Shown here: piece after piece, positions 35,541-46,030 of the stretch
Position numbering within the stretch: position 1 is the first letter of the stretch
Layout of the letters: every line of letters starts with the position of its first letter
Origin: Chroococcidiopsis sp. CCMEE 29
GTDB lineage: Bacteria > Cyanobacteriota > Cyanobacteriia > Cyanobacteriales > Chroococcidiopsidaceae
DNA: 64,000 nucleotides
Reading direction: 5' to 3'
Assembly (NCBI RefSeq): GCF_023558375.1
Contig: NZ_CP083761.1
Location: 857,001 to 921,000 of the forward strand
Position numbers and translations under genes: made by a program
The notes under the pieces: generated by a model
Told to the model about the DNA's origin: nothing
The model's input: only the letters and a program-made list of their open reading frames with translations
Database searches by the model: none

Positions 35541-36320
35541 ATGAGTTTAGGCAGAGTTTTCGTGATTGCCACGAATGTGTTTCGGGAAGTGATGCGCGAT
35601 CGCATTCTCTATATTATTTTATTTTATGCTATAATAATCGCCGCTGCAATTTTGCTACTCCCTGAAGTGGCAGCTACAACAGAGGACAAAATCTTTTTGG
35701 ACTTTGGCTTGGCAGCAATGAGCTTACTGGGCTTGATTGTGGCGATATTTGTTGGGACTGGGCTAGTTAACAAAGAAATTGAGAAGCGGACTGTGCTGGT
35801 CTTAATCGCTAAGCCCATCAGCCGGAGCGAGTTTATCACGGGCAAACACTTAGGATTGTCAGCAGTGCTAGCCTTGCTCGTTACTGCAATGACGGCAATC
35901 TACTTAGCATTTTTACAGTTAAATGCAATTTCTTACCCACTAGGTAGCATTCTCCTAGCTGGCCTTTACCTATTCTTGCAGCTGTGCTTAATCACAGCTG
36001 TCGCTATTGCATTGGGTGTGTTTACCAGTTCAGTACTAGCAACCCTGCTGAGCTTTGGTGTCTATTTAATGGGAAATTTAAGCCAAGATATAGTTACTCT
36101 GGGTAGACTCAGCCGTAACCCCGGGTTTGAAAGTCTGACTCAAAAATTGTATCTAGTCTTACCTGACTTATCTCGGTTAGACCTAAAAAATCAGGCGGTT
36201 TATGGTTCCGAGTTGTTACCAAATCCACTCACCCTAATTGCCAATGCTGGTTATGGATTACTTTACACCTTGCTGGTATTGGCGATCGCTATCCTGATTT
36301 TCTCACGCCGAGAGTTTTAA
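35541..36320 (+). CDS. ABC-2-type transporter permease
   Basis: 259 residues from ATG 35541, selected because GGAGG lies about 10 bases upstream; the frame stays open much further upstream but would overlap the divergent cobO gene. The protein begins MSLGRVFVIATNVFREVMRD and has about six hydrophobic helices with the conserved NKEIEKRTVLVLIAKPISRSEFITGKHLG segment of ABC-2 permeases. A matching ATP-binding subunit is not adjacent. It ends 4 bases into the convergent DUF456 gene. Substrate unknown. Confidence 0.85.
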   Translation: MSLGRVFVIATNVFREVMRDRILYIILFYAIIIAAAILLLPEVAATTEDKIFLDFGLAAMSLLGLIVAIFVGTGLVNKEIEKRTVLVLIAKPISRSEFITGKHLGLSAVLALLVTAMTAIYLAFLQLNAISYPLGSILLAGLYLFLQLCLITAVAIALGVFTSSVLATLLSFGVYLMGNLSQDIVTLGRLSRNPGFESLTQKLYLVLPDLSRLDLKNQAVYGSELLPNPLTLIANAGYGLLYTLLVLAIAILIFSRREF

Positions 36321-36832
36321 CCTACCACCTGCGACCAAGTGGTGAATAAAAAGACTCCAACTGTGGCGATCGCTAATACACCCTGGATCAAATTTCCAAT
36401 TAATGAACCGACCACAATCCCCACACCAGCCCTAAGTGCTAGCTTGAGGTTACGCTGATAAAGGTACTCCCCTAAAATCGCTCCTAGTAGCGGTCCCAGC
36501 AAAATCCCCAGCAATGGTCCGCCAAAAGGTAGTGCTGGTAACAAACCCAAAACGCCCACTACCAAACCCACTATGGCTCCAATCTGCCCCCACTTGCTAG
36601 CCCCAGCTCGTTTCGCTCCCCAGTAGGTAGCCAGAAAGTCTATGCCAACGCTGAGCAGTAACACCACGATCGCTACAACTAACGGCACACTCACAGTACC
36701 AAGGGAGCCTTGAACGACTCCCCAAATGATAATTGCGACCAAAATTAAGCTGGTACCGGGAATTCCAGGAACGATAGACCCGATAACGCCAACAACCATG
36801 AGGGCAACAAGTAGCCAGTAGAGCATCAACAT
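36317..36832 (-). CDS. DUF456 family membrane protein
   Basis: 171 residues with several Gly/Leu/Val-rich helices. It starts VVGVIGSIVPGIPGTSLILVAIIIWG and includes DFLATYWGAKRAGASKWGQIGAIVG and LPFGGPLLGILLGPLLGAILGEYL, which is the DUF456 signature. No function is established. It is downstream of the CCB-type gene by 6 bp on the same strand (one operon) and overlaps the convergent permease gene by 4 bases. Confidence 0.88.
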   Translation of the reverse strand: MLMLYWLLVALMVVGVIGSIVPGIPGTSLILVAIIIWGVVQGSLGTVSVPLVVAIVVLLLSVGIDFLATYWGAKRAGASKWGQIGAIVGLVVGVLGLLPALPFGGPLLGILLGPLLGAILGEYLYQRNLKLALRAGVGIVVGSLIGNLIQGVLAIATVGVFLFTTWSQVVG

Positions 36833-36838
36833 AAACTT

Positions 36839-37507
36839 TTAATTCTCAGAGGGTGCGACATAATCTTGTAAATAGCTGCCGAGGGTGACAGCTAATTTGT
36901 CTGCTATTCCAGCAATCCATGTTTCATCTTGCTTAGTATAACTACGGGGAGCATTCGCTCCTAAGATGAGTGCACCTTTACCAATTGGCTGACAAATCAC
37001 TCCTTGAGTATTCTCTGGTAAATAATCAAATTCAATCCGCCCAGGATAGATTTTCAAATCTACCAGGTAAACTGGCTGTTGTTTTTCTAGCACCCGGTTT
37101 AAAATTGGTCCCGGTTTAACTTCAGACTTGCCACCCAAGATTCCCCGGCGTAACAGCAGTTTTCCTTGATACCAAACCACAAGCGATCGCGTCACTGTAT
37201 TAGTTAACAATAGATGCGATGCCCAGGCTAGTTCCGTTCTCACCCCCTCTGGCAAACCTGGCGCTAGCTCAAAACCTTCTTCGCCCAAAAGCTCAACAAC
37301 TTCAGGCGATCGCGGTTGTACTTGCTGCCAGATCAAACCTGTCAAAATTAACACGGCACTCAAAATTACACCGAGCGCATCTGAGCGAGCTTGAGAATCT
37401 GTCAGTTGGGATGTCAACAAGCGGTTAACCAGTAACAAGACACTCGCTAACCCACCAACCACGATGGGTAAGCGTCGCAAGACTCGATTTGGATCGGGTT
37501 TAGCCAT
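36839..37507 (-). CDS. Cofactor assembly of complex C subunit B (CCB2/CCB4-like)
   Basis: 222 residues with two N-terminal hydrophobic helices (~12-27, ~43-60) and a soluble domain carrying ELAWASHLLLTNTVTRSLVVWY and ILNRVLEKQQPVYLVDLKIYPGRIEFDYLPENTQGVICQPIG. This matches the CCB2/CCB4 family, needed in plants for covalent attachment of heme ci to cytochrome b6 of the b6f complex. It forms an operon with the DUF456 gene. The function in cyanobacteria is inferred from the plant proteins. Confidence 0.8.
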   Translation of the reverse strand: MAKPDPNRVLRRLPIVVGGLASVLLLVNRLLTSQLTDSQARSDALGVILSAVLILTGLIWQQVQPRSPEVVELLGEEGFELAPGLPEGVRTELAWASHLLLTNTVTRSLVVWYQGKLLLRRGILGGKSEVKPGPILNRVLEKQQPVYLVDLKIYPGRIEFDYLPENTQGVICQPIGKGALILGANAPRSYTKQDETWIAGIADKLAVTLGSYLQDYVAPSEN

Positions 37508-37547
37508 GCTGTAAAAACGGGCGAGGGATTATTTTTCCCTTTTAGCT

Positions 37548-38288
37548 TCACTCCTCTCCTGGTTCAATGATCCTTTGGAATAGGTAGCCGGTGCCTCGTG
37601 CGGTTAAAATTAACTCTGGATTACTTGGATCGTCTTCCAACTTTGCCCGCAGCCGCGAAATGTGAACATCCACTACGCGGGTATCTACGTGGCGCTCTGG
37701 GGTGTATCCCCATACTTCCTGTAAAATTTCCGACCGAGAAAAAGCTTCTCCAGAGCGACTGACCAACAACTCTAGTAAGCTGAACTCCATCCCTGTGAGA
37801 CGAATGCGCTCATCACCTTTGTAGACTTGCCGCTTATTCGTATCAATTTTCAGACTAGACACCTGGATTACGCCAGAACTGGGAATGCCAGAAGTCCCTG
37901 TCTTATCTACTCGCCGTAGAACCGAGCGAATCCGAGCTTCTAGCTCTTTGGGAGAAAATGGTTTAACAACATAGTCATCAGCACCCAGTTCCAGGCCAGT
38001 AATGCGGTCAGCCACATCTCCCAGCGCTGTTAGCATAATAATGGGTACATCAGATTCTTTTCGTAATTCTTGACAAACACCGTAGCCATCAAGCTTGGGC
38101 ATCATCACGTCTAAAACCACTAAATCCGGATCGGCTTTGCGAAATGTTTCTAAAGCTTCTTCGCCATCTGCGGCTGTCACGACATCATACCCAATCATGG
38201 AAAGCCGAGTTTCCAGAATGCGACGAATGCTGGCTTCGTCATCTACTACCAAAATTTTTTCTTTATGACTTTCCAAACTTCTCAACAC
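37548..38288 (-). CDS. rpaB: OmpR-type response regulator RpaB (Ycf27)
   Basis: 246 residues. The receiver has VVDDEASIRR, LVVLDVMMPKLDGYG and VVKPFSPKELEARI; the winged-helix domain has MEFSLLELLVSRSGEAFSRSEILQEVWGY and DVHISRLRAKLEDDP...TARGTGYLF. The overall sequence matches RpaB, the essential cyanobacterial regulator of high-light genes and phycobilisome energy distribution, working with the kinase Hik33/NblS. It is divergent from radA, a neighbourhood seen in other cyanobacteria. ATG 38288 gives the usual short MLRSLESHKEK lead-in. Confidence 0.93.
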   Translation of the reverse strand: MLRSLESHKEKILVVDDEASIRRILETRLSMIGYDVVTAADGEEALETFRKADPDLVVLDVMMPKLDGYGVCQELRKESDVPIIMLTALGDVADRITGLELGADDYVVKPFSPKELEARIRSVLRRVDKTGTSGIPSSGVIQVSSLKIDTNKRQVYKGDERIRLTGMEFSLLELLVSRSGEAFSRSEILQEVWGYTPERHVDTRVVDVHISRLRAKLEDDPSNPELILTARGTGYLFQRIIEPGEE

Positions 38289-38445
38289 TCCTTAACTGGC
38301 ATTTTCAAACATTATTTTTTATTCCGTTACATTCATTAAGATATCACTTCATAAAGGCTTTTAAAAAGGCTGAGATTACTATCAGTGCTTTATTTCAGCC
38401 TTTCTTAATATTTCCTCTATGTGTAGATTTTTAAACAGTTAACAA

Positions 38446-39960
38446 ATGCCTAAGCCTAAAACCCACTATGTTTGCAACGAATGTGGAGCCGAGTCTCCCC
38501 AATGGTTTGGTAAATGTCCTGCCTGCGGCACCTATAACTCTCTAGAAGAGCAGATAGAAGCAGTGTCTTCCTCAGCTCTCCCCAGTCGAGGTGGTTTACA
38601 ATCCAATCGGCTCAACGGCAAATCAGCAAACAAAGTAGCCAAACCGCGAGCATCGCTCACTTTCTCACAAATTACCAATCGAGAGGAGGTACGCTGGTTT
38701 TCTGGGTATGGGGAACTGGATCGGGTGCTGGGTGGTGGGATTGTTCCTGGCTCTTTGGTACTAATTGGAGGCGATCCGGGAATCGGCAAATCAACTCTGC
38801 TGTTGCAAGTCTCGAATCGACTGGCTCAAAAGTACCGCATCCTGTATGTCTGTGGAGAAGAATCGGGTCAACAAGTAAAGCTCAGAGCTTCTCGCTTAGG
38901 AGTTGGTAGTAATTCTGAGCACAATGTACCCATGCTCCCAGCAGCAGAGGGAACGAAAGTAGAACAATCCTCTACTCAGTCTAGAAGTGCTGCTGCTGAC
39001 CTTTATGTGTTGCCAGAGACAGATCTAGAAGAGATTTTGCGGGAGTTAGAATCTCTCAAACCGAATGTCGCGGTGATTGACAGTATCCAGACGATTTACT
39101 TTCCGGCTTTAACCTCGGCGCCTGGTTCGGTGGCTCAGGTACGAGAATGTACCTCGGCGTTAATGCAGTTAGCAAAACGAGAGGATATCACACTGTTAAT
39201 TGTAGGGCATGTAACGAAAGAAGGGGCAATCGCCGGACCAAAGGTACTGGAACACTTGGTTGATACAGTGCTGTATTTTGAGGGCGATCGCTTTGCCAGT
39301 CATCGCCTACTCCGCTCAGTTAAAAACCGGTTTGGAGCAACCCACGAAATCGGTGTGTTTGAAATGATCGACCGAGGACTACGGGAAGTCCCCAACCCCT
39401 CAGAGCTATTCTTAGGCAATCGCGATGAATTAGCTCCTGGTACAGCGCTCGTGGTTGCCTGTGAAGGCACTCGTCCGATTGTGGTGGAACTGCAAGCGCT
39501 GGTGAGTCCTACCAGCTATGCTTCGCCGCGACGCTCTACTACTGGGATTGATTATAATCGGCTGCTGCAAATTCTGGCGGTGTTAGAAAAACGGGTAGGT
39601 ATTCCTTTATCGAAATTAGATGCTTATGTTGCCTCAGCCGGTGGTCTGCATGTGGAAGAGCCAGCTGTAGATTTAGGGGTAGCGATCGCCGTGGTTGCCA
39701 GTTTCCGCGATCGGATTGTAGATCCGCGCACCGTTCTGATTGGCGAAGTAGGATTGGGTGGACAAGTGCGACCGGTTTCCCAGATGGAACTACGCTTAAA
39801 AGAAGCTGCCAAGCTTGGCTTCAAGCGAGCAATAGTCCCTAAAGGTCAAACTTTTCCGGACTTAGATTTAGAAATTATCCCAGTTGCAAAGGTGATAGAT
39901 GCAATTATTGCTGCCATCCTGCCTCAACACACGCAAGAACCTGAGATGTCAGAAGAATAA
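38446..39960 (+). CDS. radA: DNA repair protein RadA/Sms
   Basis: 504 residues. An N-terminal zinc finger (CNEC...CPAC, residues ~10-27), a RecA-like ATPase with GGDPGIGKST (~108-117), the RadA-specific KNRFG motif (~292) and a C-terminal Lon-protease-like domain (~330-490) appear in order. It promotes branch migration and helicase activity in recombination. It is somewhat longer than typical (450-460) because of a ~30-residue insert around residues 145-185. Divergent from rpaB. Confidence 0.95.
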   Translation: MPKPKTHYVCNECGAESPQWFGKCPACGTYNSLEEQIEAVSSSALPSRGGLQSNRLNGKSANKVAKPRASLTFSQITNREEVRWFSGYGELDRVLGGGIVPGSLVLIGGDPGIGKSTLLLQVSNRLAQKYRILYVCGEESGQQVKLRASRLGVGSNSEHNVPMLPAAEGTKVEQSSTQSRSAAADLYVLPETDLEEILRELESLKPNVAVIDSIQTIYFPALTSAPGSVAQVRECTSALMQLAKREDITLLIVGHVTKEGAIAGPKVLEHLVDTVLYFEGDRFASHRLLRSVKNRFGATHEIGVFEMIDRGLREVPNPSELFLGNRDELAPGTALVVACEGTRPIVVELQALVSPTSYASPRRSTTGIDYNRLLQILAVLEKRVGIPLSKLDAYVASAGGLHVEEPAVDLGVAIAVVASFRDRIVDPRTVLIGEVGLGGQVRPVSQMELRLKEAAKLGFKRAIVPKGQTFPDLDLEIIPVAKVIDAIIAAILPQHTQEPEMSEE

Positions 39961-40170
39961 GACTTCGCTCGAGCAGCCAATCCATTTGTGTCACCAGTTG
40001 GTTAACATTGAGTTAAAAAATGGTTAAGAAGCAATGTAATCTTCGTGCTAGGTTAATTACAATTGATAGTGAGCGGCTGATATGGCAATTCTGAGACAAA
40101 TTCTGTAGCGTTGCCAGTCATTTATTTTGATGTTAAGACAGGATACGGCGTTAAAAATCAGGAGAGAGCA

Positions 40171-40443
40171 ATGGTGGATCGCTCTGAATTTCTATATCCG
40201 CGCAGTCGCTATTACGGTAAAGTTCAACCGGAAAACTTAGTTTTTAATGCTAACTTGCAGGAATTTGCCCAGAAAGTAAGTTATATATGCAACTTAGAAA
40301 CAGCTGGGAAGATATCTCCAGAAGAGTCTTACAAAAAAATCCACCAGCTGTGGAAACAGCTTAAGCAGACAAAGAAACAGCTAAAAATTGGTGAAAACCC
40401 CTTTCGACTTGGCAATGAGAACGAGGAAAATGATGAAGGGTAA
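40171..40443 (+). CDS. Conserved cyanobacterial hypothetical protein (DUF7219-like)
   Basis: 90 residues from ATG 40171, which has AGGAGAGAG just upstream; an earlier ATG/TTG frame extension to 40111 is less likely. It begins VDRSEFLYPRSRYYGKVQPENLVFNANLQEFAQKVSYICNLETAGKISPEESYKKIHQLWKQLK, a short all-helical protein that I know as a conserved cyanobacterial family without assigned role. It is a single gene between radA and the sulfolipid operon. Confidence 0.8.
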   Translation: MVDRSEFLYPRSRYYGKVQPENLVFNANLQEFAQKVSYICNLETAGKISPEESYKKIHQLWKQLKQTKKQLKIGENPFRLGNENEENDEG

Positions 40444-40533
40444 AAAGCCTGCCCTCATAAACTTAGGGATTTGTAGCCAAGCTAAAGCAAAACGGTAGCA
40501 ACGCTCAGTGCTTGTTATCGCGGCAGGAAGGTA

Positions 40534-41673
40534 TCAGCGCAAGAGTACGGCTGAACGCTGCGGACTAACCATTGTATAGTAACGTTGTAGTTGTTGTGTG
40601 GCAGCTGCCCATCCCCATCGTTCCGCTTCCAAACGCGCATTTTTGCGGATGGTTTCTCGTTCTTGTCTCTGTTCTAGCAGACGTTGAGTGGCAGAAATCG
40701 CACCAAATTCATCCGCTGGATCGAACAAATATCCATTCACCCCAGAAACCACAATATCGGTAATCCCACCACATCCGGCTGCCACAACCGGACAGCCAGC
40801 TGCCATTGCCTCCAGTAGCACTAACCCTAGTGTCTCTGTCCGCGAAGGAAAGATGAATGCATCTGCAGAAGCAAAAGCAGAACCTAATTCCTTACCAGTC
40901 AGATATCCTACGAAATGAGTAGGAGTGCCAGCAAAGTATTGTTCCAGTGCTTGGCGGTGAGGACCATCTCCGACTAAAGCCAGACGAGCTTCAGGGATTG
41001 CCTCTAACACGGGTTTGATCCGCTCAATTTCTTTTTCGGCTGAAAGACGACCTACATAAAGTAGCAAGGGGCTTTCAGGATGACCTTGACTCAGGTGCGA
41101 TCGCATCTGAGGACACGTTAACTCAGGATGAAACGATTCAGTATCCACTCCCCGCTGCCACAGTTCCACGCGCGCAATCCCCCGAGCGGTTAATTCCTGC
41201 ATCATTGCGGTTGAGGTACATAAATTCAGCTGGGCTTGATTATGACCGGCCTTAAGCAATTCCCACAGTAACCCTTCCAGCATTCCCAGCCCGTAGTGCT
41301 GCAGATACTGAGGCAAATGGGTATGGTAAGATGCCACCAAAGGAATTTTCAGCACTTTGCCATAAAACAGCCCAGCTAATCCTAAAACAGCGGGATTGAC
41401 AACATGAATGATATCTGGCTGAAATTCTTCCAGGGCTTGACCAATAGCTGGTCTGGGTACTGCCAGTTTCAACTCTGGATATAACGGCAGTGGAAAGCCA
41501 GAAACTGGGTAAACTTTCGCCCCTTTGTATTCTGTAATGCCGCCATCAGGAGCCACAACTAGTACCTGATCGCCGTGACGCTGCAAATGATCGATTGTGT
41601 GACTTAAGCGCGTGACAATGCCATCAAGCTTGGGCAAAAAAGTTTCAGTGAAAAGAGCAATTCGCATACACAA
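40534..41673 (-). CDS. sqdX: Sulfoquinovosyldiacylglycerol synthase (glycosyltransferase 4 family)
   Basis: 379 residues, GT-B fold. It starts RIALFTETFLPKLDGIVTRL and has SYHTHLPQYLQHYG, LLYVGRLSAEKEIERI, FIFPSRTETLGLVLLEAMAAGCPVVAAGCGGI and NGYLFDP. This is SqdX, which transfers sulfoquinovose from UDP-sulfoquinovose to diacylglycerol to make SQDG of thylakoid membranes. It is the last gene of a minus-strand set sqdB - small membrane ORF - sqdX. The better start may be the second Met (MRIALF). Confidence 0.92.
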   Translation of the reverse strand: MCMRIALFTETFLPKLDGIVTRLSHTIDHLQRHGDQVLVVAPDGGITEYKGAKVYPVSGFPLPLYPELKLAVPRPAIGQALEEFQPDIIHVVNPAVLGLAGLFYGKVLKIPLVASYHTHLPQYLQHYGLGMLEGLLWELLKAGHNQAQLNLCTSTAMMQELTARGIARVELWQRGVDTESFHPELTCPQMRSHLSQGHPESPLLLYVGRLSAEKEIERIKPVLEAIPEARLALVGDGPHRQALEQYFAGTPTHFVGYLTGKELGSAFASADAFIFPSRTETLGLVLLEAMAAGCPVVAAGCGGITDIVVSGVNGYLFDPADEFGAISATQRLLEQRQERETIRKNARLEAERWGWAAATQQLQRYYTMVSPQRSAVLLR

Positions 41674-41700
41674 AGGGCTATTGAAAAACTGCCATCTGAA

Positions 41701-41991
41701 TCAAGATCTGCTTTTCGGTAGGGCGCACATTCCATGAATACCAATCGCTGCAATCACCCCACCTAACAAGACTCCCACTCCTTCGGCAAAACAATTAATT
41801 CTGTGTCTGTTCTCTGCTGCTTCAGCAATGAATAGGTCGCGCATCGTTGAAGATGGAGATTTAGCCATCCGTTCGTAAGACTTATAGCTAGCATCTAGTG
41901 CCGCCCATTCGGGGAGTAAGTAGTAGGCACTGAAGCTGCTAGCTGCGATCCCAGGTAGCACAACCAAAAGTAAGAGAACAAGCGATCGCAT
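41701..41991 (-). CDS. Hypothetical membrane protein between sqdB and sqdX
   Basis: 96 residues. An N-terminal hydrophobic/signal segment (LVLLLLVVLPGIAASSFSAYYLL), a polar centre (DASYKSYERMAKSPSSTMRDLFIAEAAENRHRINCF) and a second helix (GVGVLLGGVIAAIGIHGM). I do not recognise it. It is placed 27 bp upstream of sqdX and 70 bp downstream of sqdB on the same strand, so it is likely part of the sulfolipid transcript. It may be accessory or unrelated. Confidence 0.7.
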   Translation of the reverse strand: MRSLVLLLLVVLPGIAASSFSAYYLLPEWAALDASYKSYERMAKSPSSTMRDLFIAEAAENRHRINCFAEGVGVLLGGVIAAIGIHGMCALPKSRS

Positions 41992-42061
41992 ACCTCATTC
42001 CAGTCCAAGCAGGTTTAATTGCGAAATCTGTTAAGTTGCAGGCAGTTGAGAAAACTCGCCC

Positions 42062-43270
<1,209 letters not shown>

Positions 43271-43273
43271 TTA

Positions 43274-43305
43274 GGAGATCGGCAGATCGGGAGATCGGCA
43301 GATCG
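43274..43305 (+). repeat. Octamer tandem repeat (GGAGATCG/GCAGATCG) x4
   Basis: Four tandem octamers GGAGATCG, GCAGATCG, GGAGATCG, GCAGATCG between sqdB and the ribbon-helix-helix gene. Short tandem repeats of this kind occur in cyanobacterial intergenic DNA. Confidence 0.75.
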
Positions 43306-43463
43306 AGAGAAGATCTTTCTCAGGTTAGACGGTAACTCAGCTTCACAAGCATGAATAAATGTAACAATATTGCCGTCAAAGCGTTTTACTGTCTTGACAC
43401 CTGATGATAAAGTCGATAACGTATATAGACATACCCGGGTAAAACGACTGAATTATAAGGAAT

Positions 43464-43799
43464 ATGCAAGCTAAGCAAAAGGTTACGTTATATTTGTCGC
43501 CAGAACTGCATCGGCGTCTCAAAATTAGAGCCGCAATTGACTCAGAGCCAATGTCAGAACTTGCTGAACGTGCCCTTGTCTTCTACCTAAATCACCCAGA
43601 AGTGGTTGATGAAACAGAGGCATCATACGGTCGGACTCATCGAGTTTATACTTGTCCAGATTGCGCGACTTCAGTAGCCTTGCAAAATGGTGAATTGGTT
43701 TGTCTCAGCACACACGCTAGAGCAATCCCTCAAGAACAGCATACTGTTGAGCAAGTAGCATCAGCTCAAGCGGGAGAAGAAGAGTTGGTTCCTTGCTAG
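43464..43799 (+). CDS. Small RHH-like DNA-binding protein with CxxC
   Basis: 111 residues. The N-terminal part KQKVTLYLSPELHRRLKIRAAIDSEPMSELAERALVFYL resembles a ribbon-helix-helix domain; after it comes a possible zinc site TCPDCATSVALQNGELVC and an acidic/Gln tail. It is probably a small regulatory or DNA-binding protein. It is upstream of ycf46 (121 bp apart) on the same strand, possibly co-regulated. Target unknown. Confidence 0.75.
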   Translation: MQAKQKVTLYLSPELHRRLKIRAAIDSEPMSELAERALVFYLNHPEVVDETEASYGRTHRVYTCPDCATSVALQNGELVCLSTHARAIPQEQHTVEQVASAQAGEEELVPC

Positions 43800-43920
43800 T
43801 GCTAAGCAAGAGCACAACTCTATAAATAAATTTTTTCACTATTCTCGTTAGATTAACTTCTAGGTTCGGAAAGAGCAGTGTCTGTCCCATCTCTATTCGG
43901 TCAAAAGTAGGTTAAAGGCA

Positions 43921-45429
43921 ATGAAAGAAGAGCTAAATATTCTGATTCAAGCTCAATACCCCCTAATCTACCTTGTGACCTCCGAGGAAGAGCGAGCTGA
44001 GCAGGCAATTGCGACAGTTGCCCAGTTAAAACCGCAACGCCGGATTTTTGTCTGGACAGTGACTCACGGGATTGTCGAACACGGTCAACCCCGCAATGTG
44101 ACTCAGCATAATACGGTATCGCCAGAGGCGGCGGTTGAATGGGTGATCCGACAGCGAGAACCAAGTATTTTTATATTTAAGGATTTACACCCGTTTATTG
44201 ATTCGCCAGCAACAACTAGATGGTTACGGGATGCGATCGCCAGCTTCAAAGGCTCGCAAAAGACGATTATTCTGATGTCGCCAATGCAGCAGGTGCCGAT
44301 TGAGTTGGAAAAGGAAGTTGTAGTGCTTGACTTCCCCTTACCAGACATGACGGAACTGAATCAAGTTCTGTCAAAGCAGCTCGACCAAAACCGTACTCGT
44401 CGGCTGACTACAGAGGCAAGAGAAAAGCTACTAAAAGCGGCGTTAGGTTTAACCCGGGACGAAGCAGAAAAAGTGTATCGTAAGGCTCAAGTGACTACAG
44501 GTCATCTGACAGAAACCGAGGTAGACATTGTTCTGTCCGAGAAAAAGCAACTGATCCGGCGCAATGGTATATTAGAATACATTGAAGAAGATGAAACAAT
44601 TGATGCGATTGGTGGCTTGGATGAACTGAAACGCTGGCTGAAGCAACGATCTAATGCTTTTACGGAAAGGGCAAGAGAGTATGGACTGCCTCAGCCAAAG
44701 GGAATGCTAATTTTGGGAGTACCCGGTTGTGGAAAGTCTTTAATTGCCAAAACAACATCCCGTCTGTGGGGTTTACCGCTTCTGCGGCTAGACATGGGGC
44801 GGGTATATGATGGTTCAATGGTAGGACGCTCAGAAGCGAACCTACGGAACGCCCTTAAAACAGCAGAATCGATCTCCCCAGCTATTCTGTTCATTGATGA
44901 ACTCGACAAAGCTTTTGCTGGCAGTACTGGTTCTGCAGACTCAGACGGTGGTACTTCCAGCCGAATCTTCGGTTCTTTCCTCACTTGGATGCAAGAGAAA
45001 ACTTCTCCCGTATTTGTGATGGCAACTGCCAACAGAGTCGAGCGCTTGCCAGGGGAATTCTTGCGGAAAGGACGTTTTGATGAAATATTCTTTGTAGATC
45101 TGCCCACTGTGGAAGAACGCGAAGAAATCTTTAAAATTCACCTTAACAAGCGTAAACGGGACATTTCTCGCTTTGACCTCGATCAACTCGCTAAGATTGC
45201 AGACGGATTTTCTGGGGCAGAAATTGAGCAAGCATTGATTGCTGCCATGTACGACGCTTTTGCTCAAGATCGCGAGTTTACCCAACTAGATATTATTGCT
45301 GCCATAAAAGCGACGCTGCCTCTGTCGCGGACAATGACAGAGCAAGTAACTGCCTTGAGAGATTGGGCAAGACAGCGCGCTAGACCTGCAGCAGCCTCCA
45401 TTGCCGAATACCAACGAATGGAGTTTTAA
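43921..45429 (+). CDS. ycf46: AAA+ ATPase Ycf46
   Basis: 502 residues. A long N-terminal regulatory part (~1-215) leads to an AAA+ module (~225-460) with GVPGCGKSLIAK (Walker A), AILFIDELDKAF (Walker B), FVMATANRVERLP (sensor) and RKGRFDEIF (Arg finger region). The sequence is that of Ycf46, a cyanobacterial/algal protein linked in Synechocystis to control of CO2 uptake and inorganic-carbon use. Its place next to the carbon-concentrating cluster fits. ATG 43921 is followed by KEELNILIQAQYPLIYL, the usual N-terminus. Confidence 0.93.
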   Translation: MKEELNILIQAQYPLIYLVTSEEERAEQAIATVAQLKPQRRIFVWTVTHGIVEHGQPRNVTQHNTVSPEAAVEWVIRQREPSIFIFKDLHPFIDSPATTRWLRDAIASFKGSQKTIILMSPMQQVPIELEKEVVVLDFPLPDMTELNQVLSKQLDQNRTRRLTTEAREKLLKAALGLTRDEAEKVYRKAQVTTGHLTETEVDIVLSEKKQLIRRNGILEYIEEDETIDAIGGLDELKRWLKQRSNAFTERAREYGLPQPKGMLILGVPGCGKSLIAKTTSRLWGLPLLRLDMGRVYDGSMVGRSEANLRNALKTAESISPAILFIDELDKAFAGSTGSADSDGGTSSRIFGSFLTWMQEKTSPVFVMATANRVERLPGEFLRKGRFDEIFFVDLPTVEEREEIFKIHLNKRKRDISRFDLDQLAKIADGFSGAEIEQALIAAMYDAFAQDREFTQLDIIAAIKATLPLSRTMTEQVTALRDWARQRARPAAASIAEYQRMEF

Positions 45430-45431
45430 AG

Positions 45432-45460
45432 GCTTTCTCCTGCTACCACAGGAGGAAAGG
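45432..45460 (+). terminator. Stem-loop after ycf46
   Basis: CTTTCTCCTG and CAGGA(G)GAAAG pair into a ~10-bp stem with a short loop and one bulge. It lies a few bases after the ycf46 stop and lacks a T-tract, so it may stabilise the 3' end and not terminate. A second small palindrome, GCTAGC...GCTAGC, follows. Confidence 0.45.
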
Positions 45461-45579
45461 CTAGCAATGCTAGCAGTTGACCAAACGCCGCGCCAGCTAT
45501 GACATCCCAAAATTAACGCGGCTTTCACCTAAACTAAACCGTTGTCGTTTATCTCAATTTTCCTCAGGAGGAAACCCAA

Positions 45580-45933
45580 ATGTCTCATTTTAGCACCCTG
45601 CGCACCAAAATCACTGATGTCGAAATCCTGAAAACCTCTCTGCGTGACCTGGGTATCACTGTAAAGACAGAAGCTGATGTTCGTGGTTATAACGGACAGC
45701 GGGTTCGGGCTGACTTAGTTGCAGTGTTGGAAGGTGAATACGATCTCGGTTGGTCTCGCAACAGCGATGGTTCTTTTGACCTGATTGCTGACCTGTGGGG
45801 CGTTGCTAAAAAGCACAACCAGACTGAATTGATCAACTCCATCAATCAGAAGTATGCCGTCAACAAGACCTTGACTGAAGTGAAGCAGCGCGGTTTGCAA
45901 AACGCCAATGTCAAGTTGGTATTGCAAAAGTAA
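45580..45933 (+). CDS. ycf35: DUF1257 protein Ycf35
   Basis: 117 residues, MSHFSTLRTKITDVEILKTSL...NGQRVRADLVAVLEGEYDLGWSRNSDGSFDLIADLWGVAKKHNQ...: this is DUF1257/Ycf35, conserved in cyanobacteria and many plastids, role not defined. CAGGAGGAAA upstream is a strong ribosome-binding site. It follows ycf46 on the same strand by 150 bp across a hairpin. A clear rho-independent terminator follows. Confidence 0.92.
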   Translation: MSHFSTLRTKITDVEILKTSLRDLGITVKTEADVRGYNGQRVRADLVAVLEGEYDLGWSRNSDGSFDLIADLWGVAKKHNQTELINSINQKYAVNKTLTEVKQRGLQNANVKLVLQK

Positions 45934-45957
45934 GTTCTCTGTGCGTTTCCAAACTGG

Positions 45958-45996
45958 CGGGTTAACCAAGCTTATAGGGGTTAACCCCTTTTTTTT
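45958..45996 (+). terminator. Rho-independent terminator after ycf35
   Basis: GGGTTAACC (45959-45967) pairs with GGTTAACCC (45979-45987), followed by eight T (45989-45996). It lies between ycf35 and the convergent isochorismatase-like gene. Confidence 0.9.
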
Positions 45997-46030
45997 AGCG
46001 GCAAGGTGTGAGGGGCGAGGGAGATATACT

